Shown here piece after piece: positions 1-9,001 of a stretch of 29,408 nt of DNA. The stretch is taken from the NCBI GenBank assembly GCA_938003665.1, contig CALKYI010000063.1, forward strand, positions 1-29,408, given 5' to 3'. Under the pieces are notes generated by a model. It was not told where the DNA came from, made no database searches, and saw only the letters and a list, made by a program, of their open reading frames with translations. Within the stretch, counting starts at the first letter, position 1, and every line of letters starts with the position of its first letter. The DNA is from an uncultured Flavobacteriales bacterium. Its GTDB lineage: Bacteria > Bacteroidota > Bacteroidia > Flavobacteriales_D > Sanyastnellaceae. The position numbers and the translations under genes were made by a program.

Positions 1-261
1 ACGGCGTATCCCGTTGAATACAACCCCGAGGTTGACCCCACCAAAACCGTCTTTCACATGTTTGATGCCACCGGCGCTTCCAAGCGCGTGGTGTTGAACC
101 AGCCGAAGCCCACCGGATTGGAAAACAGCGAATCCATTGACTTGTACGGCAGCGTTGTCGGCGAAGAATTTCACGCCACAGAAATGCTGATGAAGTGCCC
201 TTCGAAGTACAACGAGAACAACCACGTCCTCATGGGTGAGGATCTCCAAGCAGAGGGCTAA
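1..261 (+). CDS. ccmE: Cytochrome c maturation heme chaperone CcmE, C-terminal part (5' end outside window)
   Basis: The reading frame is open from base 1, so only the last 86 residues are present. CcmE is a periplasmic, membrane-anchored OB-fold protein that takes heme from CcmC and passes it to CcmF for attachment to apocytochrome c. The visible part contains the end of the OB fold (segments VVLNQPKPTG and LYGSVVGEEF) followed by the heme-binding stretch. Classical CcmE has HxxxY there; this one has CPSKY (bases 196-210), the CXXXY variant described for sulfate reducers and archaea. The stop codon overlaps the first base of the ccmF start, as expected for a ccm operon. The identification rests on this motif and on the ccmF neighbour. 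Confidence 0.9.
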   Translation, partial: TAYPVEYNPEVDPTKTVFHMFDATGASKRVVLNQPKPTGLENSESIDLYGSVVGEEFHATEMLMKCPSKYNENNHVLMGEDLQAEG

Positions 262-3044
262 TGGAATACTTGGGGGAATGGACCGGAATCGCCAGCTTCG
301 GTCAGGGCCTCATCGCCTTGGCGTTCGGCGCGTCGTTTGTGTCCCTGGTCGCCTTTTTGTGTGGGTGGAAATCGGTTGGACGTAAGGCCTTTTATATCCA
401 CGCGACCAGCACCTTCGCGACCATCGCAATGATCTTCGTGCTGTTCGGTGCTCACCGGTATGAATTTGAATACATCTGGAAGCACCTCAACAACGAGATG
501 CCCATGCGCTTCATCTTCAGCGCATTCTGGGGCGGTCAAGAAGGCGGCTTTTTGTTGTGGATGTTCTGGCACAACGTGCTGGGCCTTGTGCTCTTGCGGT
601 CGGATTCAAAATGGCACAACGCTGTTCTGGCCACCGTGGCAGCCATCGAACTGTTCCTGACATCCATGCTCCTCGGGGTCTACTTCGGAAATTTCCAGCT
701 GGGATTGGATCCGTTCCTGCTGCTGCGGGATGCGCCGAGCAATGCCGGACTCCCCTGGACAGCCCGGGCAGACTACCTCACGGCTTTTCCCATGTTCCAG
801 GATGGCCAGGGCCTGAACCCCTTGCTGCAGAATTACTGGATGACCATCCATCCCCCTACCCTCTTCCTGGGTTTCGCTTCGACGTCCATTCCGTTCGCCT
901 ATGCATTGGCAGGGCTGGCCGACCGCACGGACCGCTCGTGGATGAAGCCCGCGCTGCGCTGGTCGATCTTCGGTATCGGCATCCTCGGCACGGGGATTTT
1001 GATGGGCGGTGCTTGGGCATACGAAGCGTTGAGTTTTGGAGGATTCTGGGCGTGGGATCCCGTGGAGAACTCTTCCTTGGTGCCGTGGCTGACCCTGGTC
1101 GCCGGTGCCCACCTCCTGCTGATCAACCGCAACCGGAAAAAGCCGATGGCGCTGTTCAGCACGTACTACTTCTTGCTGATTTCATTCTTGCTGGTTTTGT
1201 ACAGCACCTTCCTGACCAAGTCCGGAATCCTCGGAGATACGTCGGTGCACAGTTTTGTTGACAGCGGCATCCTCCCGCAATTGTTGGTTTACGTTTTGAG
1301 TTTTGTGGCACTTGCGCACTTCATGTTGCTTCGATCAACGGCGTGGAAATCTGCATTTGGCGCCATTCTTGCCTTGTTGCTTCTCGTTGCCATGAAGGGG
1401 TATGTGGTCGAGGCCATTGGTGTTTTCCTCGTTATGTTGGTCGTTACCTCGGTCAAAGCGTACCGTTCAGACTTCGAACGCACCGAGGACGAGGAGTCCA
1501 TTTGGGGCCGAGAATTTTGGATGTTTGTTGGTTCATTGCTCTTCTTGGTGAGCGCGGCCCACATTACCTGGCAAACCAGCCTGCCCGTTTTCAATCAATT
1601 TTTGGAGCCACTTAGCCCCCTCCTCGCACAGCTGGGCGAGTCTTGGAACAGCCAAGTGCTGCTCGACTTGAGCAAGTACAACCTAGCTCCCGGAACCGAT
1701 TTGGACCAGACCTACCACCTCGTTCAAGTTCCACTCGCCGTGCTCATCATGGCCGTGATGGGGTTGGCTCAGTGGCTGAAGTACAAATCCACCAACATGA
1801 AAACCGTTGCGAAGAACCTCTTCTACGCGACGGCACTCAGTGCAATCTGCACGGGCGCATTGATTTGGGCTTATCCCTTTGAGTGGTGGGAACTGCCTCG
1901 GGTCGCATTGCTGTTCACAGCTCTTTTCGCGGTGTTCTCCAACGCCGATTACATCCTGCGCATGGCGCGTGGGAAATGGAAGCAATGGGGGTCGCCTGTG
2001 GCCCACGTAGGATTCGGTTTGGTGATTTTTGGTGCTGTGCTCAGCACCAGTCAAAAGGACATCATCTCCCAAAACCAGATTGGGGACATCAGCACCCTGA
2101 ATGAGGAACTCAACAACCGCGAAGACCTGCTCATCATGGAAGGCGACACGCTTTCCATGGGGCCTTACTTCGTGAGTTACCGCGATCGGTACCAAGAAGG
2201 CATCCATGTCAAATTCCGCATGGACTACTTTGAAAAGGCACCCCACACCTACCTCCCCGGAGATGTGGTCTTTTTCGACGGCATGGTCTTCGAAGCGAAA
2301 GAAGCGCACGAAGCATCGTCCCAATTTTCGGACGACCTCGAGGACCACTGGATGTTCATCCCATTCCCCAACGAGCGTCAAGCCAAAACCGCACAATTGT
2401 GGAAAGCGGGGGTTCCCGGTGATCGCCTGTTCACTCTAGAACCGCGCATTCAGCTAAACGAGCAGATGGGCAACGCCCCCGAACCGGATACCAAGCACTG
2501 GCTTCACCGAGACCTATACACCCACATCAAATGGGGCCGGGTATCACCACCCGAAACCGATGAAGAGGGCTGGATGGGCGGCAGGACCCACACCATGCAA
2601 GTCGGCGACAGCATGCTCGTTGGGCATACCTTGTTAACCATTGACAGTTTGCGCGCTGTTTTGGACAGCGAGAAACCCAACCGCGGCTTGCTCCAGAAGG
2701 ACTTGGCCATCGCCGCGTGCATCAGCCTCAAAAACAAAGAGCGAGACACCCCGCATCAACCGCTGTACATCGTGCGCGACAGCACCATCATCCCCGACCT
2801 CTACGAAGCCGAGGATTACGGCATCAAGATGCGCATTGAAACCTTCGATCCGCAGGCGGAATCCCTTGAAATGACCGTCTGGGAACACGAATCGGTGCGC
2901 CGCGACTTTGTGGTCATGCAGGCCTCCATCTTCCCCTTTATCAATGTGCTGTGGCTTGGTTGCATCCTCATGGCCATTGGCACGTTTATGGCCGTCTGGG
3001 CGCGATGGACAACCGATACAAAATCCAGATCTCATGGCGGATAG
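261..3044 (+). CDS. ccmF: Cytochrome c heme lyase CcmF
   Basis: CcmF is a polytopic inner-membrane protein that takes heme from holo-CcmE and ligates it to the CXXCH of apocytochrome c on the periplasmic side. It is 927 residues, well above the roughly 650 of the E. coli protein. Many hydrophobic segments are visible. The tryptophan-rich WWD-type heme motif reads GGFWAWDPVENSS (Trp263-Asp266). A candidate heme-ligand histidine lies in IHPPTLFLGF (His197). Roughly residues 615-890 are a long hydrophilic, probably periplasmic stretch, and a last membrane segment (about 893-915) precedes a basic tail. The start is the ATG overlapping the ccmE stop by one base; the end overlaps the next gene by 11 bp. 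The extra length looks typical of Bacteroidota CcmF, but that is from memory. Confidence 0.95.
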   Translation: MEYLGEWTGIASFGQGLIALAFGASFVSLVAFLCGWKSVGRKAFYIHATSTFATIAMIFVLFGAHRYEFEYIWKHLNNEMPMRFIFSAFWGGQEGGFLLWMFWHNVLGLVLLRSDSKWHNAVLATVAAIELFLTSMLLGVYFGNFQLGLDPFLLLRDAPSNAGLPWTARADYLTAFPMFQDGQGLNPLLQNYWMTIHPPTLFLGFASTSIPFAYALAGLADRTDRSWMKPALRWSIFGIGILGTGILMGGAWAYEALSFGGFWAWDPVENSSLVPWLTLVAGAHLLLINRNRKKPMALFSTYYFLLISFLLVLYSTFLTKSGILGDTSVHSFVDSGILPQLLVYVLSFVALAHFMLLRSTAWKSAFGAILALLLLVAMKGYVVEAIGVFLVMLVVTSVKAYRSDFERTEDEESIWGREFWMFVGSLLFLVSAAHITWQTSLPVFNQFLEPLSPLLAQLGESWNSQVLLDLSKYNLAPGTDLDQTYHLVQVPLAVLIMAVMGLAQWLKYKSTNMKTVAKNLFYATALSAICTGALIWAYPFEWWELPRVALLFTALFAVFSNADYILRMARGKWKQWGSPVAHVGFGLVIFGAVLSTSQKDIISQNQIGDISTLNEELNNREDLLIMEGDTLSMGPYFVSYRDRYQEGIHVKFRMDYFEKAPHTYLPGDVVFFDGMVFEAKEAHEASSQFSDDLEDHWMFIPFPNERQAKTAQLWKAGVPGDRLFTLEPRIQLNEQMGNAPEPDTKHWLHRDLYTHIKWGRVSPPETDEEGWMGGRTHTMQVGDSMLVGHTLLTIDSLRAVLDSEKPNRGLLQKDLAIAACISLKNKERDTPHQPLYIVRDSTIIPDLYEAEDYGIKMRIETFDPQAESLEMTVWEHESVRRDFVVMQASIFPFINVLWLGCILMAIGTFMAVWARWTTDTKSRSHGG

Positions 3045-3801
3045 CGCGGCTCGGGTCATCGTGTTTGGCAGCGGCAATGTCGCCACCTCACTGGGCCGCG
3101 CCTGGGAGTCCAACGGCGTAGTCATCGCCGGATTTTGCAACCGCCGAGGCATTGTCCCACCAGGATTCACCAGTACGGAAGCGCCGTGCTTCAAGCACCC
3201 AGCCGACATCGATGTTGTGGCTGACTATGCGTTGATGGCTGTGCGGGACGAAGTGGTTTTCGACCTCATCGAACAGCTGCCTTCGCACCTCACCCCTGTC
3301 CATTTCAGCGGTGCCCAACGCAACCCAAACAAGGGAGGGGTCATCTGGTGTGCGCAGAGCATTCAGCCCAACGACCCTGAACACGTTGGCACCATACCGA
3401 TGGTGATCACCGCCAACGATGAAGCCGAACGAGACGCGCTAACCGCCTTGGCCGGACGGATTTCCAATCAGCTCTACCCAACGACCGAGGAGAAGCGCCA
3501 GAAGGGACATTTGACAGCGGTGTTTGCGGTCAACTTCACCAACCACGCCCTCGCTGTGGCTCAAGAACTCGCCAAACAGGCTGAACTCCCGTGGGATTGG
3601 TTTGTTCCTATGATTGAAGCCATGAGCCAAGGCGCCATTGACGGAAGCGCTTACGATCGGCAAACCGGCCCCGGCGTCCGCCGCGAAGAAGCCATTATCC
3701 GATCGCAGCTCGAGTCCCTCGAAGCGCACCCGGCCTGGCAACAATTCTACGAAGCGGCCACAGCCAGCATTCAACACCTTCACGACAACACCGATTCATG
3801 A
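3034..3801 (+). CDS. Rossmann-fold oxidoreductase-like protein with DUF2520 domain
   Basis: A 255-residue protein. The N-terminus carries a dinucleotide-binding glycine motif, VIVFGSGNVA (residues 8-17). The second half matches my memory of the DUF2520 helical domain, including a stretch with FTNHALAVAQELA and a QTGPGVRREEA segment. The family resembles ProC or F420-dependent NADP reductase folds, but I know of no established substrate. The start is placed at the ATG at 3034, because this codon is 21 bases before the Rossmann strand; the frame is open further upstream but there it only reads ccmF out of frame. It overlaps ccmF by 11 bp and the next gene by 4 bp (ATGA), so it is probably co-translated with both. 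Function unknown. Confidence 0.88.
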   Translation: MADSAARVIVFGSGNVATSLGRAWESNGVVIAGFCNRRGIVPPGFTSTEAPCFKHPADIDVVADYALMAVRDEVVFDLIEQLPSHLTPVHFSGAQRNPNKGGVIWCAQSIQPNDPEHVGTIPMVITANDEAERDALTALAGRISNQLYPTTEEKRQKGHLTAVFAVNFTNHALAVAQELAKQAELPWDWFVPMIEAMSQGAIDGSAYDRQTGPGVRREEAIIRSQLESLEAHPAWQQFYEAATASIQHLHDNTDS

Positions 3802-4322
3802 CCGCCCTCAGCCCCGACAAACTCAAAACCATACGCCTCCTCGCTTTTGATTACGACGGGGTGTTTACCGACGGCACCATCCTCATTGATTCCGATGGCA
3901 AGATGCTTCGCCAGGGACACGCCAAAGATGGGTTTGCCATCCAATGGGCCATGAAGCAGGGGCTTCCCATCGCCATCGTATCGGGCGGCAAAGAACCCAG
4001 TGTCGAAGAACGCATGCGCGGCTTGGGGGTGAAGGAAGTCCACCTCGGCAGCCACGACAAAATGGCCGTGTTGCGCGACATCGCAGCACGCACCGGAATC
4101 GGACTTGAAGAGATGGCCTACATGGGCGACGACATGCCCGACATCCCGGCCTTGGAAGCGGTAGGACTCTCCTGCTGCCCGAACGATGCCGCCATCGACG
4201 TATTGCCCGTCTGCGATCACGTCAGTGACTTGCCTGGAGGCAAGGGCTGCGTACGGGAGTTGATCGAGGCCCACATGAAAGCCAACGGCATTTGGCAAGG
4301 CGAAGGGTTGGTCAATTGGTGA
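3798..4322 (+). CDS. kdsC: KdsC-like HAD phosphatase (3-deoxy-D-manno-octulosonate 8-phosphate phosphatase)
   Basis: A 174-residue cap-less HAD-superfamily hydrolase, the size of KdsC. Motif I is FDYDGVFTDG, giving nucleophile Asp18 and general acid Asp20. IVSGG follows as motif II, a lysine lies in the middle (HDKMAVL), and the metal-binding motif IV is MGDDMPDIP. KdsC removes phosphate from Kdo 8-phosphate in the cytoplasm to supply Kdo for the lipopolysaccharide inner core. The start ATG overlaps the stop of the DUF2520 gene (ATGA). The family assignment is firm. The exact substrate is less so, because related enzymes act on other sugar-acid phosphates and kdsA/kdsB are not in view. Confidence 0.85.
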   Translation: MTALSPDKLKTIRLLAFDYDGVFTDGTILIDSDGKMLRQGHAKDGFAIQWAMKQGLPIAIVSGGKEPSVEERMRGLGVKEVHLGSHDKMAVLRDIAARTGIGLEEMAYMGDDMPDIPALEAVGLSCCPNDAAIDVLPVCDHVSDLPGGKGCVRELIEAHMKANGIWQGEGLVNW

Positions 4323-4382
4323 TAACCCAGACGCTCTTCATACCCCGCTCACTGCACAATCCGCTTAACTTCGCAACCACCC

Positions 4383-6263
4383 ATGGATAAAAATCAAATC
4401 ATAGGCATCGTCCTCATGGTGCTGTTGTACATCGGTTACATCTGGTATACGACGCCAACCGAAGAGGACCGACTGGCAGCCATCGCAGCCCAAGAACAGC
4501 AGATCGAACAGGCGCGCCTCGACAGCATCGCAGCGGTGGAGGAAGCGGAATTCCAAGCCCAACTCCGCGAGCAACCGACGGCTTCAGACACCACCAATAT
4601 GGAGGCACTCGATGCATCGCTCATTCGACGATTCGGCGGATTGGCGAGCGCAGCCCTTGGCGAAGACCAGACCTACACGCTTGCATCCGATGGCGTAACC
4701 GCGACGTTTAGCAGCCGCGGCGGCCTTTTGTCCGGAGCTGAATTGAAAGGCTACACGCGGTACCAGTCAGAAGAATTGGTTCGCCTCTGGAAAGAGGAGA
4801 ACAGCGCAATGACCGTAGCCTTCGAATTCAATGAAGTCGCCGGAGCATTGAACTTGAGTGATTTTCACTTTGAAGCCGAAGCGCTGCGCGAGAACAGCAT
4901 CGCGCTCGTGAGCCGTTCATCCGAAGGCCAAACCATTCGCTGGGAGCATGAACTCAATGGCTACACGGTCACCTCGAACCTCTCGTTTGAAGGATTCAAT
5001 TCATCCTTGGGTGACGAATTTGTTTTTGTGTGGGAAGCAGCAGGGATGCCAAACGAAAAAGGCATCGACTGGGAGCGCCAACACAGCAGCATTTACTACA
5101 AAGAGGTGGGCCTTGGCCGCGACTATTTGACCGACGGCCAAAGCAAAGACCTCATCACCGAGGAACCACTGGAATGGCTCGCATTCAAGCAAAACTTCTT
5201 CTCAGCCATTGTGCGCAACGAAGGCAACTTCCTGCCCGGTGCGAGTTTGCAGACGGTCGTGCCGGAGGAAGACTCAACGGTAACGATGGCTTACGCCGCA
5301 GCTTTGCCATTTGAGGTACAGCGCGTTGGCACCGTCGCCGCAAGCACCTTCGAATTTTACCTCGGCCCGAATGAGCAGAATGCACTCGAAGCCCTGGGCT
5401 GGGAAGAAGCGGACCGCATCATCGACTACGGCTGGTGGATCTTCGGATGGGTCAACCGCAATGTGATTCTGCCACTTTACAACATGATTTCGACGCGGGT
5501 CGCCTCTGTGGGCGTCATCGTATTGATCATCACCTTGATCATCAAGCTCGCCCTATCACCAATCACCTGGAAGAATTTCATGTCTTCAGCGAAGATGCGC
5601 GTACTCCGACCGGAGATCGACGAAATCAACGCCAAGCACGAAGACGATCCTATGGCGCGCCAACAAGAGACGATGGCGTTGTACCGCAAGACCGGGGTCA
5701 ACCCACTCGCTGGCTGCCTGCCTGCCTTGCTGCAGATGCCGATTCTGTATGCCATGTTCCGTTTCTTCCCGTCCAACATTGATATGCGCGGGCAGTCGTT
5801 CTTGTGGGCAGATGATTTGGGAGCATATGACAGCGTTTTGGACCTTCCATTCTCCATTCCTTTTTATGGAGCTCACGTGAGTGGATTTACCGTCTTGATG
5901 GCCGCCAGCACCTTTTTCTACATGCGACTGAGCATGGGCAATCAACCGCCGCAGCCCCAGCAACCCGGTATGCCCAACATGAAGGTGATCCAGCAGATGT
6001 TCCCCTTCATGATGCTGTTCTTCTTCAACAAGTTCGCGTCTGGACTCAGCCTCTATTACCTCGCCGCCAACGTCGTCAGCATGGGCCAAATGCTATTCAT
6101 CAAGCAGTTCTTGGTAGACGATGAAAAGATTCGGGCCAAGATCGAGGAGAACAAAGCCAAGCCGCGCAAGAAGTCGAGCTTCCAAGAGCGCCTCGAGCAA
6201 ATGCAAAAAGAACAGGCGGCCAAGACCAAAGAAATCAAGGCCAAAAAGAAGAAGCGCAAGTGA
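4383..6263 (+). CDS. yidC: Membrane protein insertase YidC
   Basis: YidC/Oxa1 inserts and folds inner-membrane proteins, alone or with SecYEG. The 626-residue product has the Gram-negative layout: an N-terminal membrane anchor (about 5-22), a large periplasmic beta domain to about residue 350, and then the conserved five-helix core. The core shows SSAKMRVLRPEIDEINAKH, a cytoplasmic coiled hairpin, and NPLAGCLPALLQMPILYAMF. The groove position that is Arg in E. coli appears to be Lys here (LIIKLALSP). The C-terminus is a long lysine-rich tail ending KKKKRK, consistent with ribosome contact. A 60-bp gap upstream contains TAACTTCG (4366-4373), one mismatch from the Bacteroidota -7 element, 9 bases before the ATG; this promoter is only a suggestion. 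Confidence 0.97.
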   Translation: MDKNQIIGIVLMVLLYIGYIWYTTPTEEDRLAAIAAQEQQIEQARLDSIAAVEEAEFQAQLREQPTASDTTNMEALDASLIRRFGGLASAALGEDQTYTLASDGVTATFSSRGGLLSGAELKGYTRYQSEELVRLWKEENSAMTVAFEFNEVAGALNLSDFHFEAEALRENSIALVSRSSEGQTIRWEHELNGYTVTSNLSFEGFNSSLGDEFVFVWEAAGMPNEKGIDWERQHSSIYYKEVGLGRDYLTDGQSKDLITEEPLEWLAFKQNFFSAIVRNEGNFLPGASLQTVVPEEDSTVTMAYAAALPFEVQRVGTVAASTFEFYLGPNEQNALEALGWEEADRIIDYGWWIFGWVNRNVILPLYNMISTRVASVGVIVLIITLIIKLALSPITWKNFMSSAKMRVLRPEIDEINAKHEDDPMARQQETMALYRKTGVNPLAGCLPALLQMPILYAMFRFFPSNIDMRGQSFLWADDLGAYDSVLDLPFSIPFYGAHVSGFTVLMAASTFFYMRLSMGNQPPQPQQPGMPNMKVIQQMFPFMMLFFFNKFASGLSLYYLAANVVSMGQMLFIKQFLVDDEKIRAKIEENKAKPRKKSSFQERLEQMQKEQAAKTKEIKAKKKKRK

Positions 6264-6757
6264 TGCGGCAAACCCTCTTCGGCCTATATGGATTGGGCTT
6301 GGTCTGGATGCTGAATCTTGGTTGTGCACGAGAGACGACCCAGTTGACCTCCACCGAGGAAGCGTTTATGCCGGCTTCCTACAAGAAGACGATGTGCTTC
6401 GGTCCGTGCCCCGCGTTTACATTCGAGGTGACCGCATCAGGTGCCGCAACGCTCGCCATCGACCGGCCGTTGAGGGAATCCCCATTGAGCGAATTACCTC
6501 TGGGGGTTTACCAAGCCCAAATGACTGATGCAACCGCGTGGAACGCTCGCATCAAGGCTGCAGCGGAGCAAGTGCGCTACGCAACGCTTGACTCGCTTTA
6601 TGACAATCCGCGTGTCACCGACCTGCCCGCCACCATCACTGAGTGGAATGGAAAGTCGGTCACGAACCGGTACAACGGTCCCGATTTGACTACCTTGTAC
6701 GCCGCTTTCGATGAGGCAATGGCCACATTGAATTGGCGCCCGATTGAAACCAAGTAA
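6263..6757 (+). CDS. Lipoprotein with DUF6438-like domain
   Basis: A 164-residue protein starting at an ATG that shares one base with the yidC stop (TGATG); a GTG one codon upstream is a less likely start. The N-terminus is a lipoprotein signal with lipobox LNLGC at about residues 17-21, so the mature protein should be lipid-anchored. The region KKTMCFGPCPAFTFEV followed by a SGAATL strand matches my recollection of DUF6438, a small domain with a CxGxCP-like motif common in Bacteroidota. The coupling to yidC suggests co-expression, not necessarily shared function. No enzymatic motif is visible. It sits 9 bp before the S46 peptidase gene. Confidence 0.8.
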   Translation: MRQTLFGLYGLGLVWMLNLGCARETTQLTSTEEAFMPASYKKTMCFGPCPAFTFEVTASGAATLAIDRPLRESPLSELPLGVYQAQMTDATAWNARIKAAAEQVRYATLDSLYDNPRVTDLPATITEWNGKSVTNRYNGPDLTTLYAAFDEAMATLNWRPIETK

Positions 6758-6766
6758 CCCCCAATA

Positions 6767-8926
6767 ATGAAGAAGTTTACTGCTACCCTGCTCCTCGCAG
6801 GCATGATGCTTTCTCAGTTCGCCCTCCGTGCAGACGAAGGGATGTGGCTGGTGAGCATGCTGAACCGCATCACCATGGCGGAGGCCCAAGGCCTGGGCTT
6901 GAACCTTTCAGCCGAAGAAATCTACGACATCAACAACGCAAGCCTGAAGGACGCGATCGTTCGCTTGAACGGCGGATCGTGCACCGGTGAGGTCATCTCG
7001 TCGCAAGGACTGGTTTTGACCAACCACCACTGCGCCTATGACGCCATCCAAGGCTTCTCTTCTACCGAAAACGATTACCTGACCGACGGCTTCTTCGCGC
7101 TGGCCCACGACCAAGAAATGCACATCGACGATTTTGTCATCAGTTTCTTGGTGCGCATCGACGACGTCACCGCGCGCATCCTGGAGAATGTCACCATGGA
7201 GATGTCTGAGGACGAGCGCAACGCGGCCATCGCAGAAGCGCGCAAGGCCTTGATGGAGGAAATGAATCCAGAAGGCAAAAAAGAACTCGAGTTGAAGAGC
7301 TTTTACTACGACAACGAGTTTTACCTGTTCGAGTACAAGACGTACCGCGACATCCGCCTCGTGGCTGCACCACCCGAGAGCGTGGGCAAGTACGGCGGTG
7401 ACACGGACAACTGGATGTGGCCCCGCCACACGGGTGATTTCTCTATGTTGCGCATTTACGCAGACGAAAACAACGAGCCTGCTGACTTCAGTGAAAGCAA
7501 CGTTCCCTACCAGCCCAAGCGCCACCTCCGCATCAGCATGGACGGCGTATCCGAAGGCGACTTCACCATGGTCATGGGGTATCCCGGCAGCACCGACCGC
7601 TTCTTGAGCAGCTGGGGCATCGACCAGGCACTGCGCCTCTACAACCCATCTGTAGTCGATGTGCGCGACCTCAAATTGAAAACCATGAAGTCCCACATGG
7701 ATGCTGACCCCGCGGTTCGCATTCAATATGCAGCGAAGTACGCACAAACGGCGAACTACTGGAAATACTACATCGGCCAATCCAAAGGCTTGAAGCGCTT
7801 GGACGTAGAATCCAAGAAGCAGGCGCTCGAAGCCCGCTTCACCGATTGGGTCAACGCCGACACTGACCGCCAAGCGGAATACGGTGAAGCCTTGGAATTG
7901 ATCCAGTCGTACTACGAGGACACGGACGCCAGCGTTCAAGGAAAGGTCTATGCCCTCGAGGCCGGACTCATCGGTTGCGATATTAGCTTGTTCTCTTTCC
8001 GATTCTACCGCATGGCGGCTGGCCTGTTCAGCGAAGACGCCGAAGAGGTAGCGGCTACGCAAGCTGCCATGACCGGATTCGTCAACAGCTTCTTCAAAGA
8101 GTACGACCAAGCGACCGACCGGGATTTATTTGTCAACTTGATGACCAAATTCCGCGACGACATCGACCCGGCATACCACCCTTCATTCTTTGCAACCGTC
8201 GCCGACAAGTACAAGAACGACTTTGGGCGCTACGCCGATAAGATGTACGCCAAGAGCTTCTTGGTCGATCCAGAGCGCTGCGCGGAATTCATCGCTAACC
8301 CATCACAAAAGACCATGGACAAGGACTTGGCCATCATCGTAGGCCAAAGTGCGATCCAGACGTACTTCGGTGCGATGACCGATCCTGCTGAGGACAAGTT
8401 CAACCGTGGGTACCGTTTGTTCGTGAAGGGATTGCGTGAAATGGATGCGGATCAAGCCATTGCACCGGACGCCAATTCCACCATGCGCATGACCTTCGGT
8501 TCAGTAGCCCCCTACAAAGCAGCTGACGCCGTCAATTATGACTTCATCACCACCGCCAACGGCATTTTGGAAAAGAAGGACAATTCCAACCCAGAATTCA
8601 TCGTACCGGATGCATTGGATGACCTCATCCGCAGCCGCGACTTCGGTCAATACGCCGACGAATCAGGCGAACTCGTGGTATGTTTCATTCACGGCACGGA
8701 CATCACCGGCGGAAACTCAGGCTCTCCTGTATTGGATGCTAACGGTGACCTCATCGGTTGCGCGTTTGACGGCAACTGGGAAGCCATGAGCGGCGACATC
8801 GCCTTCGAAACCGAATTGCAACGCACCATCTCCGTGGACATCCGCTACGTCACGTGGATCCTCGACAAATTTGCCGGTGCGCAAAACTTGATTGACGAAA
8901 TGGATTTTGTTTCCGGCCTGCGCTAA
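6767..8926 (+). CDS. S46 family dipeptidyl-peptidase, DPP7 type
   Basis: A secreted serine exopeptidase that removes dipeptides from oligopeptide N-termini in the periplasm; S46 enzymes feed peptide and amino-acid catabolism in asaccharolytic and marine Bacteroidota. The protein is 719 residues. The signal peptide ends at about Ala22 and is followed by DEGMW, typical of the mature start. The triad is readable: His88 in LTNHHC, Asp224 in RHTGDFS and Ser651 in GGNSGSPV, spaced as in known DPP7/DPP11. Residue 669 (18 after the serine, in FDGNWEAMSGD) is Gly, as in DPP7, where DPP11 has Arg. This predicts a preference for hydrophobic rather than acidic P1 residues. It closes the plus-strand run and is followed by a terminator. 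Confidence 0.95.
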   Translation: MKKFTATLLLAGMMLSQFALRADEGMWLVSMLNRITMAEAQGLGLNLSAEEIYDINNASLKDAIVRLNGGSCTGEVISSQGLVLTNHHCAYDAIQGFSSTENDYLTDGFFALAHDQEMHIDDFVISFLVRIDDVTARILENVTMEMSEDERNAAIAEARKALMEEMNPEGKKELELKSFYYDNEFYLFEYKTYRDIRLVAAPPESVGKYGGDTDNWMWPRHTGDFSMLRIYADENNEPADFSESNVPYQPKRHLRISMDGVSEGDFTMVMGYPGSTDRFLSSWGIDQALRLYNPSVVDVRDLKLKTMKSHMDADPAVRIQYAAKYAQTANYWKYYIGQSKGLKRLDVESKKQALEARFTDWVNADTDRQAEYGEALELIQSYYEDTDASVQGKVYALEAGLIGCDISLFSFRFYRMAAGLFSEDAEEVAATQAAMTGFVNSFFKEYDQATDRDLFVNLMTKFRDDIDPAYHPSFFATVADKYKNDFGRYADKMYAKSFLVDPERCAEFIANPSQKTMDKDLAIIVGQSAIQTYFGAMTDPAEDKFNRGYRLFVKGLREMDADQAIAPDANSTMRMTFGSVAPYKAADAVNYDFITTANGILEKKDNSNPEFIVPDALDDLIRSRDFGQYADESGELVVCFIHGTDITGGNSGSPVLDANGDLIGCAFDGNWEAMSGDIAFETELQRTISVDIRYVTWILDKFAGAQNLIDEMDFVSGLR

Positions 8927-8948
8927 GCAATCCGAAACGCTTGAAAAT

Positions 8949-8985
8949 AAAGCGGCACCTCCAATGGGGTGCCGCTTTTCTTTTG
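8949..8985 (+). terminator. Intrinsic terminator, probably bidirectional
   Basis: An 11-bp perfect stem (8949-8959 paired with 8968-8978, core GCGGCACC/GGTGCCGC) with a short loop, followed by TTTTCTTTT on the plus strand. On the minus strand the same stem is followed by TTTATTTT. It lies between the convergent ends of the S46 peptidase gene and ppc and can serve both. Confidence 0.88.
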
Positions 8986-9001
8986 TCTGTCAATCGAAAA
9001 A

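Noticed and set aside
1683..2396. A 237-codon minus-strand frame within ccmF
   Set aside because: Shadow of ccmF; no domain and no plausible start context.
2908..3033. Upstream extension of the DUF2520 gene
   Set aside because: It reads the end of ccmF out of frame; the Rossmann motif begins right after the ATG at 3034.
6908..8110. A 400-codon open frame on the minus strand inside the S46 peptidase gene
   Set aside because: It is antisense to a gene with a complete catalytic triad; long shadow frames are expected in GC-rich coding DNA and the translation shows no family motif.
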